Shown here: one piece after another, positions 56,571 to 64,000 of the stretch | Layout: each line of letters begins with the position of its first letter | Numbering within the stretch: position 1 is the stretch's first letter | Origin: Zhihengliuella sp. | GTDB taxonomy: Bacteria > Actinomycetota > Actinomycetes > Actinomycetales > Micrococcaceae | NCBI RefSeq assembly: GCF_031178195.1 | Contig: NZ_JAPSJL010000010.1 | Location: 38,126-102,125, forward strand | Direction of reading: 5' to 3' | DNA: 64,000 nucleotides | Position numbers and translations under genes: made by a program | Notes under the pieces: model-generated | Told to the model about the DNA's origin: nothing | Seen by the model: only the letters and a program-made list of their open reading frames with translations | Database searches by the model: none

Positions 56571-56963
56571 CTACCCGGTGTCCCGCGGCAGCGAGCCGAG
56601 GCGCTCGCCGTCGGCGTCGAACACCACGAGTTCGTCCCCGTGCACCTCCATGGTGTGCAGCCCACCCATCCATTGGGTCCGGTCCTCGCACCACATCTCC
56701 GTCCGTACGATGGCGGGCGCCTCGATGCGCCCTCCCTCGACGTCCCACTCCCCCGAGAGCCAATTGCAGCCGTCCGAGCCGGTGAGGACCCCGCCCTCGT
56801 CGAACCGGAGCCAGGGCGAGGCCCCGTCGTCGTCACCCCACTGGCCGATGACCCGCTCCTCGACGGACTCCCCCGCACCGCTGGGCTGGACGCACGCCGA
56901 CGCCAGCAGGGCGGACGCGACCGCCACTCCCAGCGCCACGGGGCTCCGCAGTGAACGAGTCAT
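56571..56963 (-). CDS. Small META-like lipoprotein
   Basis: A 130-residue predicted lipoprotein: signal RSPVALGVAVASALLASAC with lipobox LASAC. The mature part, VIGQWGDDDGASPWLRFDEGGVLTGSDGCNWLSGEWDVEGGRI…TEMWCED, resembles META/HslJ domains (G-W…G..GCN…W…G..I…T.M.C), where the two cysteines can pair. Function unknown; such proteins are linked to envelope stress or drug resistance elsewhere. The start is ATG 56963. Confidence 0.75.
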   Translation of the reverse strand: MTRSLRSPVALGVAVASALLASACVQPSGAGESVEERVIGQWGDDDGASPWLRFDEGGVLTGSDGCNWLSGEWDVEGGRIEAPAIVRTEMWCEDRTQWMGGLHTMEVHGDELVVFDADGERLGSLPRDTG

Positions 56964-57059
56964 GCCTCCAGCATGGACCGCCGGGGTTGGATTTCCCCGG
57001 GTTCCAGCGGAGAGCTTCCTCTATGCCGCCCTCCCACCCGCAGGGAGCCGAGACGACGA

Positions 57060-57087
57060 GGCGGTGCGGACCGAGGTCCGCACCGCC
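57060..57087 (-). terminator. Terminator of the MHS transporter gene
   Basis: Perfect 13-bp inverted repeat GGCGGTGCGGACC (57060-57072) and complement (57075-57087), 26 bases after the stop on the minus strand. The two-base centre means the inner pairs would open. Confidence 0.75.
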
Positions 57088-57113
57088 CCGTGTTCGTCGG
57101 CGCCGGCCGGCGA

Positions 57114-58451
57114 CTACTCCGCGGCCCCGCGAGGAACCGGATGCACCTCCTCGACGTGGAGGTTCTTGCCCCGCGTCTCTTTCACGCAGGAGACGGCCAC
57201 GAGGGACACGATGGTGATCCCCAGGACGTAGACGCCGATGCTCCACGACTGGCCGGTGCCCGTCAGGAGCGACTCGGCGATCAGCGGGGCGAAGGCACCG
57301 CCGAGGATTGCACCGAGGGCGTAGCCGATGGACACGCCGGAGTAGCGGACGTCGACGGGGAACATCTCGGCGTACAGCGCCGACTGCGGGCCGTAGGACA
57401 GGCCGAGGCCGATCGTCAGGACGAACAGCGCGATGAAGTACGCGATGATGTTGCCGGTGTCCAGGACGAACCACATGGGGATCGCCCAGACGGCGACGAT
57501 GGCGTAGCCGATCTGGAACGTTCGGATGCGCCCGATCCGGTCGGAGAGGATGCCGCCGTACATGGTGAAGATCAGCCAGCCGAAGGACGCGAGCGTCGTC
57601 GCGAGCAGCACCGGCGGGCGCGCCATCCCGAGTTCGCGGGTGACGTAGGTGGCGAAGAAGGCGATCAGCAGGTAGCCCGCGGCGTTGTTGGCGATGAAGA
57701 TCAGTGCGCAGAGCATGACCTCCTTGGCGTTCTTCTTGAAGAGCCGTCCGAGCGGGGCGGACGACTCCTTCTTGCGCTCCTGGAGCTCCAGGAAGATCGG
57801 GGACTCCTCGACTGCACGGCGGATGAAGTAGCCGACGGCGATGAGGACGATCGAGAACAGGAACGGGACACGCCAGCCCCACTCCAGGAACGCCTCGTTG
57901 CCGATGGCCGTCGTGAGGATCCACATCGTGAACGTCGCCAGGATCATGCCGCAGGGAACACCGATCTGCGGGTAGGCCCCGAAGAAGCCGCGCTTCTCGA
58001 CGGGCGCGTGCTCCACGGACATGAGGGCTGCGCCGCCCCACTCGCCGCCGGCGGAGAAGCCCTGGAGGACCCGCAGGAGGATCAGCATCACGGCTGCTCC
58101 GGCGCCGATCTGCGCATGCGTGGGCAACACGCCGATCAGTGCCGTGGCGGCGCCCATCATGATGAGGGTGAAGACGAGCATCTTCTTGCGTCCGAGCCGA
58201 TCCCCGAGGTGGCCGGCGACGATCGCCCCCAGCGGGCGGAACAGGAAGGAGATGCCGATCGAGGCCCAGGAGGCCAGCTGGGCCCCCGTCTCCCCCAGTG
58301 GAGCGAAGAAGAGCGGGCCGAGCACGAGGCCGGCGGCCTGGGCGTAGATGAAGAAGTCGTACCACTCGATCGTGGTGCCGACGAGCGTGCCGGCGAGGAC
58401 CTTGCGCTCCTCTTTCCGGCTCGACTCGTGGTGCAGGGTGGCGGAGGCCAT
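57114..58451 (-). CDS. MFS transporter, metabolite:H+ symporter (MHS) type
   Basis: Twelve-helix major facilitator of 445 residues. MHS signatures: TLVGTTIEWYDFFIYAQAAGLVLGPLFF in helix 1, GHLGDRLGRKKMLVFTLIMMG (motif A), LLRVLQGFSAGGEWGGAALMSVEHAPVEKRGFFGAYPQIGVPCG, and GGILSDRIGRIRTFQIGYA. Relatives carry shikimate, citrate, proline/betaine or aromatic acids; the substrate cannot be read from sequence. Proximity to the hpa operon and a divergent IclR regulator makes an aromatic acid plausible. A TetR-like palindrome (58503-58518) lies just downstream of its predicted promoter. Confidence 0.92.
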   Translation of the reverse strand: MASATLHHESSRKEERKVLAGTLVGTTIEWYDFFIYAQAAGLVLGPLFFAPLGETGAQLASWASIGISFLFRPLGAIVAGHLGDRLGRKKMLVFTLIMMGAATALIGVLPTHAQIGAGAAVMLILLRVLQGFSAGGEWGGAALMSVEHAPVEKRGFFGAYPQIGVPCGMILATFTMWILTTAIGNEAFLEWGWRVPFLFSIVLIAVGYFIRRAVEESPIFLELQERKKESSAPLGRLFKKNAKEVMLCALIFIANNAAGYLLIAFFATYVTRELGMARPPVLLATTLASFGWLIFTMYGGILSDRIGRIRTFQIGYAIVAVWAIPMWFVLDTGNIIAYFIALFVLTIGLGLSYGPQSALYAEMFPVDVRYSGVSIGYALGAILGGAFAPLIAESLLTGTGQSWSIGVYVLGITIVSLVAVSCVKETRGKNLHVEEVHPVPRGAAE

Positions 58452-58502
58452 AGGAACTCCATTGTTCGGGCACGCGGTGCGGTGCGGTGATCGAATTACC
58501 TA

Positions 58503-58518
58503 CCGACCGAACGGTCGG
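58503..58518. promoter_or_regulatory. TetR-like palindrome before the transporter
   Basis: Perfect 7-bp arms CCGACCG and CGGTCGG around AA (16 bp), directly downstream of the predicted -10 of the transporter promoter, where a repressor would block initiation. The form is typical of TetR operators; no tetR gene lies in the window. Confidence 0.6.
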
Positions 58519-58529
58519 GAACTGCTTGA

Positions 58530-58557
58530 ATGCTACACCAGTGCGACGCAGGTCACA
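58530..58557 (-). promoter_or_regulatory. Predicted transporter promoter
   Basis: On the minus strand TGTGAC (58557-58552), 16-base spacer, TAGCAT (58535-58530); the palindrome follows at about +1 to +30. Confidence 0.4.
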
Positions 58558-58640
58558 TAGGGCGATCTCGCCCCCCGTCCCCGGCCGACTCGAAGTGAGC
58601 CCCCAGGGAGACCACCGAAGGGGCCCGCCCGCGACAAATT

Positions 58641-58675
58641 GTTCTATAATCGAACGCGATGTTCTATTTTTGAAA
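58641..58675. promoter_or_regulatory. Paired IclR-like operator sites
   Basis: Two related 15-bp sites 20 bp apart: GTTCTATAATCGAAC (58641-58655, GTTC/GAAC arms) and GTTCTATTTTTGAAA (58661-58675). Same-face spacing suits a cooperative dimer pair. The first contains TATAAT (58645-58650). Confidence 0.6.
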
Positions 58676-58755
58676 CAGCTACTACCGTAGGCTGACGTGA
58701 CTCACCACACAAGAGGGCGTGCCCGGCTTGAGACGCGCACCGAAGGGATCCCCGC

Positions 58756-59502
58756 ATGAGCACCCAAACGGACTCGACCAACCCGCTGGCGAAGCCTGCG
58801 TCGCAGACGCTCTCGCGCGGACTGCGCATGCTCGAGGTCCTGGCCGAGGCGTCCGGGCCCCTGACGATCGCCGAGCTGGCAGCGGAACTCGGGCTGCACC
58901 GATCGATCGCCTACCGAATCCTGCGGACCCTGGAGGAACACAATCTGGCGCACCGGGGACATTCCGGTGCCGTCGAGCTCGCACCTGGCCTGGCGGTGCT
59001 CGCACGCGGCGTGCAACGCGATCTGCAGTCCGCCGCGTTGCCGGAGCTGACGGCGCTGGCGAACGAGCTGGGCGTCAGTGCGTTCCTTGCGGTCTGGGAC
59101 CACCGCGACTGCATCACGCTCGTGACGGTTGAACCTCGCCACTCCAGCGCAGCCGTCATCCAACGCCCCGGCAGCCGCCACGCCTTCACCCGGGGAGCCC
59201 CCGGGATCGCCATCCAGTCCTCTCACACCGCCGAGGAGTGGGCGGCGCGGATGCCCGAGGAACCGTACCGCGAGGCGGCCGCGGAGGCCCGCCGTCGTGG
59301 CTATGCCTCGAGCCACGACGAGGTGATCCCGGGTGTGTCCTCGGTCGCCTCGCCGGTCATCGTGCCGGGCCAGCTTCCCGCCTCGGTAGCGATCGTCTAC
59401 CCGACGGCAACCGGCCCCCTGCCCGCGGCGAAACTGGGTGACCGGGTATCACTGGCGGCCCGGACCATCGAGCGCTCACTCGGCGGTACATCGCAGCGGT
59501 AA
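58756..59502 (+). CDS. IclR family transcriptional regulator
   Basis: A 248-residue regulator: winged helix SQTLSRGLRMLEVLAEASGPLTIAELAAELGLHRSIAYRILRTLEEHNLAHR, then the IclR effector domain (LPELTALANELGVSAFLAVWDHRDCITLVTVEPRHSSAAVIQRPGSRHAFTRGAPGIAIQS and GYASSHDEVIPGVSSVASPVI). IclR proteins commonly control aromatic or organic acid uptake and catabolism, fitting the divergent transporter. The start is ATG 58756. It converges on sbcC with only 21 bases between stops. Confidence 0.93.
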   Translation: MSTQTDSTNPLAKPASQTLSRGLRMLEVLAEASGPLTIAELAAELGLHRSIAYRILRTLEEHNLAHRGHSGAVELAPGLAVLARGVQRDLQSAALPELTALANELGVSAFLAVWDHRDCITLVTVEPRHSSAAVIQRPGSRHAFTRGAPGIAIQSSHTAEEWAARMPEEPYREAAAEARRRGYASSHDEVIPGVSSVASPVIVPGQLPASVAIVYPTATGPLPAAKLGDRVSLAARTIERSLGGTSQR

Positions 59503-59523
59503 CCGACAGGGCACGGCCAGGTC

Positions 59524-62500
59524 TCACCGGACGGTCACGGCGTCCGTCTGGAGCGAAGTGCTGGAGCCCTCCCGGTGCTTGTGGACCACGAGCTGTGTGG
59601 CGATCTGGCTCTTCAGCTCCTGGACGTGACTGATGACGCCGACAACACGGCCGCTGCTGCGCAGGTCGTCGAGCGAGCGCATGACAAGCTCGAGTGTTCC
59701 CGGGTCCAGAGTGCCGAACCCCTCGTCGACGAACAGCGTCTCCATGTCGATTCCGCCGGACTCGGCCTGGATGACGTCGGCCAACCCGAGGGCGAGAGCG
59801 AGGGAGGCCATAAACGTCTCGCCGCCCGACAACGTGCTCGGCTCACGGGTCTGCCCGTTCCACTCGTCGACGACGCTGATTCCCAGACCGCCCTTGCCAC
59901 GACCGCCGGAAGCGTCAGTGTGGCGCAGCTCGAACCGCCCACCGGTCATGATGGAGAGCCGCTCGGTGGCCGCCGCAGCAACCGCCTCGAGTCTGGCCGC
60001 CAGCACGTACGTGCTGAGGGTCATTTTCAGTGTGTTCTCCCCGGCTCCGGCGACCGTGTCCGCGAGCCCCCGCACGAGCTCGTACTCCTCCAGCAGGCTG
60101 CCCTGGTCCGCCACGAGCTGGTCCAATGCGTCCAGGTCGGCGGTGAACCGTCGCCCGTAGCTGAGCAAGGCGCCTCGGCTTTCCGCCAAGGCCGCCCGGT
60201 GAACCTCCGCGGTCTGAGCGGCAGCCTCGGCGCCGGCCAGTTCCGCATCGTCCGGTACCGGCTCGCCGGAGGCGCGGGCTCGGAACGCACGGGCCACGGC
60301 ATCGCTCTCGGCGAGCGTGTTCAGCCGGATCTCACGCTCGTCGAACTCGCGGACCCCGCGCCGCAAGACCTCGGCCTCGTCGGTGGCCAGCCGGGCCAGC
60401 GCCGCGGCATGAATCGCCTCGTCGAGTCCGGCGCCGTCGTCCGACGCCTCCGCAGAAAGGAAGTCCTGCTCGGTCAGTGTCTCGCGGAGCCCCTGTCCTG
60501 CCTCCTCGGCTGCTTCCACCACGTTTGATACCGCGTCTGCGGCGTCGCGCCAGGCCTCCAGTGCCCGGCAGACGCCGCGGACGCTGGACAGCCGGTCTTC
60601 GAGGGTGGCGGCCGGCGCCACCGCCTCGGCCAGTTCGGCCTCGAGCCGGGCCGCGCGCGCGGTCGATTCCTCCACGGTGGCGGCCAGCACTCCGGCCTCC
60701 TGCTCGCTCCGTCGGTCCTCGGCGTCGAGTGCCTGACAGGCCTGACTCCCGGAGACTGCGTCGGCTTCCAGCCGGACGATTCGCGCCGCGGTCTCCCGAG
60801 CTTGGCGAGCCGATTCCTCGGCCTCGGCGAGCGCGGCGGACGCCGCATCGGGGTCCAGGTCCGCCGCCTCGGCCGAGAGCCGAGCCATGTCGCGCTCAGC
60901 GGTCGCCTTGGCTGCTGCTGCCTCGCGCTCCCGGCGTTGGGCGTCCTCGGCGGCCGCTTCCGCGGCCTCGAGTTCGGCGTCGGTGACGGCCGAGGCGCCG
61001 GAGGGTGCCGCTGGAGCGGGATGCGCCTCACTTCCGCAGACGGCGCACGGCTGGCCGTCGACGAGCTCCGCGGCGAGGACGGCCGCCGACTGCTCCAGTC
61101 GGTCGCGCACTAGCTGGGCGCGGATCGCCCGTCGGCGCAGGAGCTCGTCCTCGGCCTCCAGCCATGTCTCCACCCGCTGGCGCAGGTCGGCCGCGAACGC
61201 ATCGCGCGCGGTGACGGCCTCCAGACGCCGACGGGCGGCCGCCACGACCTCCTCCTGCCGCGCGAGGTCGTGCGCCGAGGCGCGGAGGCCCTTCAATTCG
61301 GCTTCGACGGTCTCGAGTCTCGCACGCTCCTCGCTCAACTCCCGGGCGGTCGCGGCCCGCTGGCGCTCGAGCTCTGCCTGGCGATCCCGTGCCGACCCCA
61401 ACTTCTGCTTCACCTCCGCCAGCTCGGCCTCCCGTCCACGGAGGGCCTCCAGGCGGGAGACCAGATCGACGGCGGCCCTGCAGGCCTGCCCGAGATCCGC
61501 GGCGACGGGGCGTTCGGCCGTGAGTACCTCGGCCAGGCCGGCGACACCGCGTGCGTCGGCCTCCGCCGAACGGAGCAACTGGCGGGCCTGTGCCAGGCGG
61601 CTGCGGGCCGCGAGATATCGACGCTCAGCGCGCTCCACCCGCGTGCCGCGCTCGTGCTGATCGAGCCGTTCGCGCGTTTCCACGATGCCGGGTCGCTGGT
61701 CCTCGTGGAGCTCGCGCTCGCGCTCCAACTCGACGAGTCGAGCCGCGTCATCTCGGCGGCGTCGCACCTCGCCCACCCGCTCCCGAGCCGCGGCAAGGCC
61801 GACGCGCGCCGCTTCGTCCCGCTGGTCCGCCTCGTCCGTGCGAGCGCGCAGGAGTTCCGCGACGGTCTCGGCGAGGGCACGCGGTTCGGGCAGCGGCGCA
61901 TCGTCCGGGTAGTCGGAGAGCGCCGCGTGCCACTCCGCCAGCGTCTCCGCGGGCGGCCGAGCACCGCCAGCGGCGGGGCCGGCCGGTTCGTCCCCGTCAG
62001 CCCCGGCCTCCAAGAGGTTCTCCGCGGAGTCATGGACCAGACGACTCGTCAGCGTCCGTTTGTTGCGTTCGGCGGACTCGGCACGGCGCGCGAGTTCGCG
62101 GCGGCGTTCCGCCAGGAGATCCTCGACGCGACGATACGTGGTGACGTCGAAGAGTTTCTGCAGCAGTTCCGCGCGGTCCCTGTCGTCGGCACGCAGGAAG
62201 CTCGCGAACTCGCCCTGCGGCAGCATGGCGACCCGGGTGAATTCCTCCCGGCCCAGGTGGATCAGTCCCTTGACCAGCTGCCCGACCTCGTCGTTCCGTG
62301 CGGAGAGCGTCGTCCACTGTCCGTCGAGGAACTCCCGCAGAGAGCTCTGCGCCTGCTGCCGGGTCGTGCCGGTCCCCCGCGCCTTCGGCCGGTCCCACGC
62401 GGGAGAGCGCATCGCCTCGAACCGTCGCCCGCCGATGCTGAACTCGCAGAGCACCTCAGGTGGCGTCGAATCGTCCGCATAGGCGCTGCGGATGCTCCGC

Positions 62501-62688
62501 GCCTTCTCCCGGGCCCCCGGAAGCGAGCCGTAGAGCGCGTAGCAGATGGCATCGAGGATCGTCGTTTTGCCCGACCCGGTATCACCGTTGAGGAGGAAGA
62601 GCCCGCCGGCCGAGAGTGCCTCGAAGTCGATGTCCTCGCGGTCCTTGAAGGGCCCGAAGGCCTGGATCACCACGCGATGGATCCTCAT
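59524..62688 (-). CDS. sbcC: Exonuclease SbcC (Rad50-like ATPase)
   Basis: SMC-like ATPase that with SbcD cuts hairpins and processes DNA ends. It has 1054 residues: MRIHRVVIQAFGPFKDRE, Walker A NGDTGSGKT (34-42), Q-loop region LPQGEFASFLRADDRDRAELLQKLF, and two long Ala/Glu/Arg-rich coiled coils. Between them is the zinc hook Cys548-Ala-Val-Cys551 (GQPCAVCGSEAHPAP). The C-terminal ABC half has signature PSTLSGGETFMASLALALGLADV and Walker B ETLFVDEGFGTLD. Start overlaps the sbcD stop (ATGA). Confidence 0.95.
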   Translation of the reverse strand: MRIHRVVIQAFGPFKDREDIDFEALSAGGLFLLNGDTGSGKTTILDAICYALYGSLPGAREKARSIRSAYADDSTPPEVLCEFSIGGRRFEAMRSPAWDRPKARGTGTTRQQAQSSLREFLDGQWTTLSARNDEVGQLVKGLIHLGREEFTRVAMLPQGEFASFLRADDRDRAELLQKLFDVTTYRRVEDLLAERRRELARRAESAERNKRTLTSRLVHDSAENLLEAGADGDEPAGPAAGGARPPAETLAEWHAALSDYPDDAPLPEPRALAETVAELLRARTDEADQRDEAARVGLAAARERVGEVRRRRDDAARLVELERERELHEDQRPGIVETRERLDQHERGTRVERAERRYLAARSRLAQARQLLRSAEADARGVAGLAEVLTAERPVAADLGQACRAAVDLVSRLEALRGREAELAEVKQKLGSARDRQAELERQRAATARELSEERARLETVEAELKGLRASAHDLARQEEVVAAARRRLEAVTARDAFAADLRQRVETWLEAEDELLRRRAIRAQLVRDRLEQSAAVLAAELVDGQPCAVCGSEAHPAPAAPSGASAVTDAELEAAEAAAEDAQRREREAAAAKATAERDMARLSAEAADLDPDAASAALAEAEESARQARETAARIVRLEADAVSGSQACQALDAEDRRSEQEAGVLAATVEESTARAARLEAELAEAVAPAATLEDRLSSVRGVCRALEAWRDAADAVSNVVEAAEEAGQGLRETLTEQDFLSAEASDDGAGLDEAIHAAALARLATDEAEVLRRGVREFDEREIRLNTLAESDAVARAFRARASGEPVPDDAELAGAEAAAQTAEVHRAALAESRGALLSYGRRFTADLDALDQLVADQGSLLEEYELVRGLADTVAGAGENTLKMTLSTYVLAARLEAVAAAATERLSIMTGGRFELRHTDASGGRGKGGLGISVVDEWNGQTREPSTLSGGETFMASLALALGLADVIQAESGGIDMETLFVDEGFGTLDPGTLELVMRSLDDLRSSGRVVGVISHVQELKSQIATQLVVHKHREGSSTSLQTDAVTVR

Positions 62689-63866
62689 GCCGTCGCCGCC
62701 TCGGTCAGGGCGGCCTCGACGAGCCGCTCCAGTTCCCCCCGCTCGGCACCGTTGGCGGAGCGCTGCCGCACGTGCGCCAGGAAGTCGGCGGAAACCTCCA
62801 GAGGCGGTCGGCCCTGCCCGACACGCTGTGCGTAGGTCGACTGCCGCGCCGCACCGTCCGCAGGCGCGAAAATCAACTGCAGGACGTGCGGAAAGCGCTC
62901 CTTGAGCCGGGACAGGGCGCGGGCGGGGCGCTCGGCGTCCGTCAACGTGATCTGACAGTAGGCCCCCTCCGCCTCGGCGTACTCGGAGGCTCCGAGAAGC
63001 TCGTCGATCGGCCCGCTGAGCCGCCGCAGCGGCCGGTGGGCGCGCCAGTCCACGCCCTCGACTTCGACGGGTGCGGTGGAACCGGCCGAACGATCCGCCC
63101 CCGTCCTGAGGAGCCAGGCACCCTTGGTGTGCCCGGCTTCGGAGAACGAGTAGTGCAGGGGCGATCCGGAGTAACGGACTCCAGGGGCCAGCACCTGCCG
63201 TCCATGCAGGTGTCCGAGCGCGGCGTAGTCGAAGCGTTCGAACAGGCTCGTGGGGACCACGTCGAGTCCTCCGACGCTCAGAGGCCGCTCGCTCTCCGAA
63301 CCTGCACCGCCGGAGGCGAAGACGTGCGCCATGACGATGCCGACGACGGGGTCCGCCGTCGTCGTCCGGCGCTCGTCCAGGTCGGCCCAGATCCGGTCGA
63401 GGACCTCCGCCGCCACGGGCGTGTGCCCGGGATCGGACACGCCCAGTCCATCGCGCACCAGCCGGGGCTCGAGATAGGGGACGGGATAGACGGCTACCTG
63501 GTGACCGTCCGCGGGGAAGACCACCGGCTCCCAGGCCCGGGTCACCTCGGTTCGCACATGCAAGCCGCCGAACGCCATGAACGACGACCCCACGCCGAGC
63601 CGCACCGCGGAGTCGTGGTTGCCGCTCGTGACGACGATCTCTGCGCCCGCCCGGCGAAGACGCACCAAGGCGTCGTCGAACACCCGGATGACGTCGACCC
63701 GGGGCATCGCCTGGTCGTAGACGTCCCCGGCCACCAGCACCACATCGATCCCTTCGGCGCGCACGAGATCCACGAGCTGGTCCACGAAGCCGCGCTGGGC
63801 CGGGAGCATGTCCTCCTCGTGGAAGGAGCGACCCAGGTGCCAGTCCGAGGTGTGCAGGAGCTTCAT
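62685..63866 (-). CDS. sbcD: Exonuclease SbcD (Mre11-like nuclease)
   Basis: Mn-dependent nuclease subunit. It has 393 residues with the metallophosphoesterase motifs LLHTSDWHLGRSFH, VVLVAGDVYDQAMPR, IVVTSGNHDSAVRL, GIVMAHVFASGG and YAALGHLHGRQVL in order. The C-terminal part (~250-393) is the helical cap that binds SbcC coils. First gene of sbcDC. Confidence 0.95.
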   Translation of the reverse strand: MKLLHTSDWHLGRSFHEEDMLPAQRGFVDQLVDLVRAEGIDVVLVAGDVYDQAMPRVDVIRVFDDALVRLRRAGAEIVVTSGNHDSAVRLGVGSSFMAFGGLHVRTEVTRAWEPVVFPADGHQVAVYPVPYLEPRLVRDGLGVSDPGHTPVAAEVLDRIWADLDERRTTTADPVVGIVMAHVFASGGAGSESERPLSVGGLDVVPTSLFERFDYAALGHLHGRQVLAPGVRYSGSPLHYSFSEAGHTKGAWLLRTGADRSAGSTAPVEVEGVDWRAHRPLRRLSGPIDELLGASEYAEAEGAYCQITLTDAERPARALSRLKERFPHVLQLIFAPADGAARQSTYAQRVGQGRPPLEVSADFLAHVRQRSANGAERGELERLVEAALTEAATA

Positions 63867-63932
63867 GGGTCCAGCCTAGGTGTAGTGACCATGGACGTTA
63901 GGTACGGGTTCGGAGTGTCGGCGTGACATGAG

Positions 63933-64000
63933 GAAGACCTCCGGGTGAGGTGTGGAGCTGTCAAGAAACCGTTCCTCATACCCGGAGGTCTTCATGGTCC
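63933..64000 (+). mobile_element. Possible left end of an insertion sequence
   Basis: A 14-bp perfect inverted repeat (GAAGACCTCCGGGT at 63933-63946, complement at 63980-63993) encloses TGTGGAGCTGTCAAGAAACC (from 63951) and ends directly at an ATG (63994) that opens a frame cut by the window edge. The TGTCAAGAAACC string and hairpin next to a start codon recall the ends of IS481-type elements in Actinobacteria; this is from memory and not proven here. Confidence 0.35.

Larger units (their letters stand above)
58452..58755. other. 304-base divergent intergenic region, MHS transporter / IclR
   Basis: No gene seen. It holds the transporter promoter and palindrome (58503-58557) and paired IclR-like sites with a TATAAT hexamer (58641-58675), listed separately. 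Confidence 0.6.

Overview
The window is chromosomal DNA from a high-GC actinobacterium, most likely a member of the Micrococcales/Micrococcaceae (inferred). The clues are the gltX – FAA hydrolase – ilvE – leuB … serA – ilvC – ilvN – ilvB – ilvD block, whose order is shared with other Actinobacteria including Mycobacterium, a methionyl-tRNA synthetase without zinc-knuckle cysteines, CWB2 wall-binding proteins, a menaquinone-type malate:quinone oxidoreductase and many GTG/TTG starts. Base composition is visibly less GC-rich from 1 to about 14 kb, especially in the heparinase gene (1712-4450) and the GT25 gene (7670-9001), than in the rest.

0-14 kb: housekeeping minus-strand genes (gltX, FAA hydrolase, ilvE, leuB) are interrupted by genes that look surface-polysaccharide related. 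These are a heparinase II/III-like protein fused to an alpha/beta hydrolase, a family-25 glycosyltransferase, a Tat-type beta-propeller protein coupled to a polysaccharide pyruvyl transferase, a NarL-type two-component pair and a stand-alone alpha/beta hydrolase. 15-27 kb: an LCP-type lipoprotein, an FtsX/MacB-type ABC exporter, metG, two triple-CWB2 wall proteins (one an amidase) on either side of serA. 27-33 kb: ilvB-ilvN-ilvC behind an attenuator with a 15-residue Ile/Val/Leu-rich leader peptide that appears to be leaderless, followed by ilvD.

33-40 kb: tRNA-Lys(CTT), tRNA-Leu(TAG), a bcp peroxiredoxin, an orphan peptide-type solute-binding lipoprotein, mqo, and a flavin oxidoreductase/MarR pair behind a perfect palindrome. 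40-46.5 kb: a compact minus-strand NAD operon (nrtR-nadA-nadB-nadC-cysteine desulfurase) with a 27-bp palindrome in front of the NrtR-like regulator. 46.5-50.5 kb: an Lrp/AsnC regulator divergent from branched-chain-type 2-oxoacid dehydrogenase E1 alpha/beta genes, followed by a lone lipoyl-domain protein and an alpha/beta hydrolase where a full E2 would be expected.

50.6-55.7 kb: a homoprotocatechuate (hpa-type) operon on the plus strand: an unusual FAA-hydrolase/RraA fusion, a GntR regulator, a semialdehyde dehydrogenase and the 2,3-dioxygenase, with a GntR-like palindrome upstream. 55.8-59.5 kb: a phosphoribosyltransferase, a small META-like lipoprotein, an MHS-type transporter and a divergent IclR regulator with operator-like sites between them. 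59.5-63.9 kb: sbcC and sbcD. The last ~70 bases look like the left end of an insertion element.

Most interesting for follow-up: the heparinase-hydrolase fusion and its neighbours in the leuB-serA gap, the FAH-RraA fusion as a possible shortcut in homoprotocatechuate catabolism, the E2-less dehydrogenase operon, the ilv attenuator, and a set of clear palindromes each paired with a local regulator. No CRISPR array, prophage or complete insertion sequence was seen.
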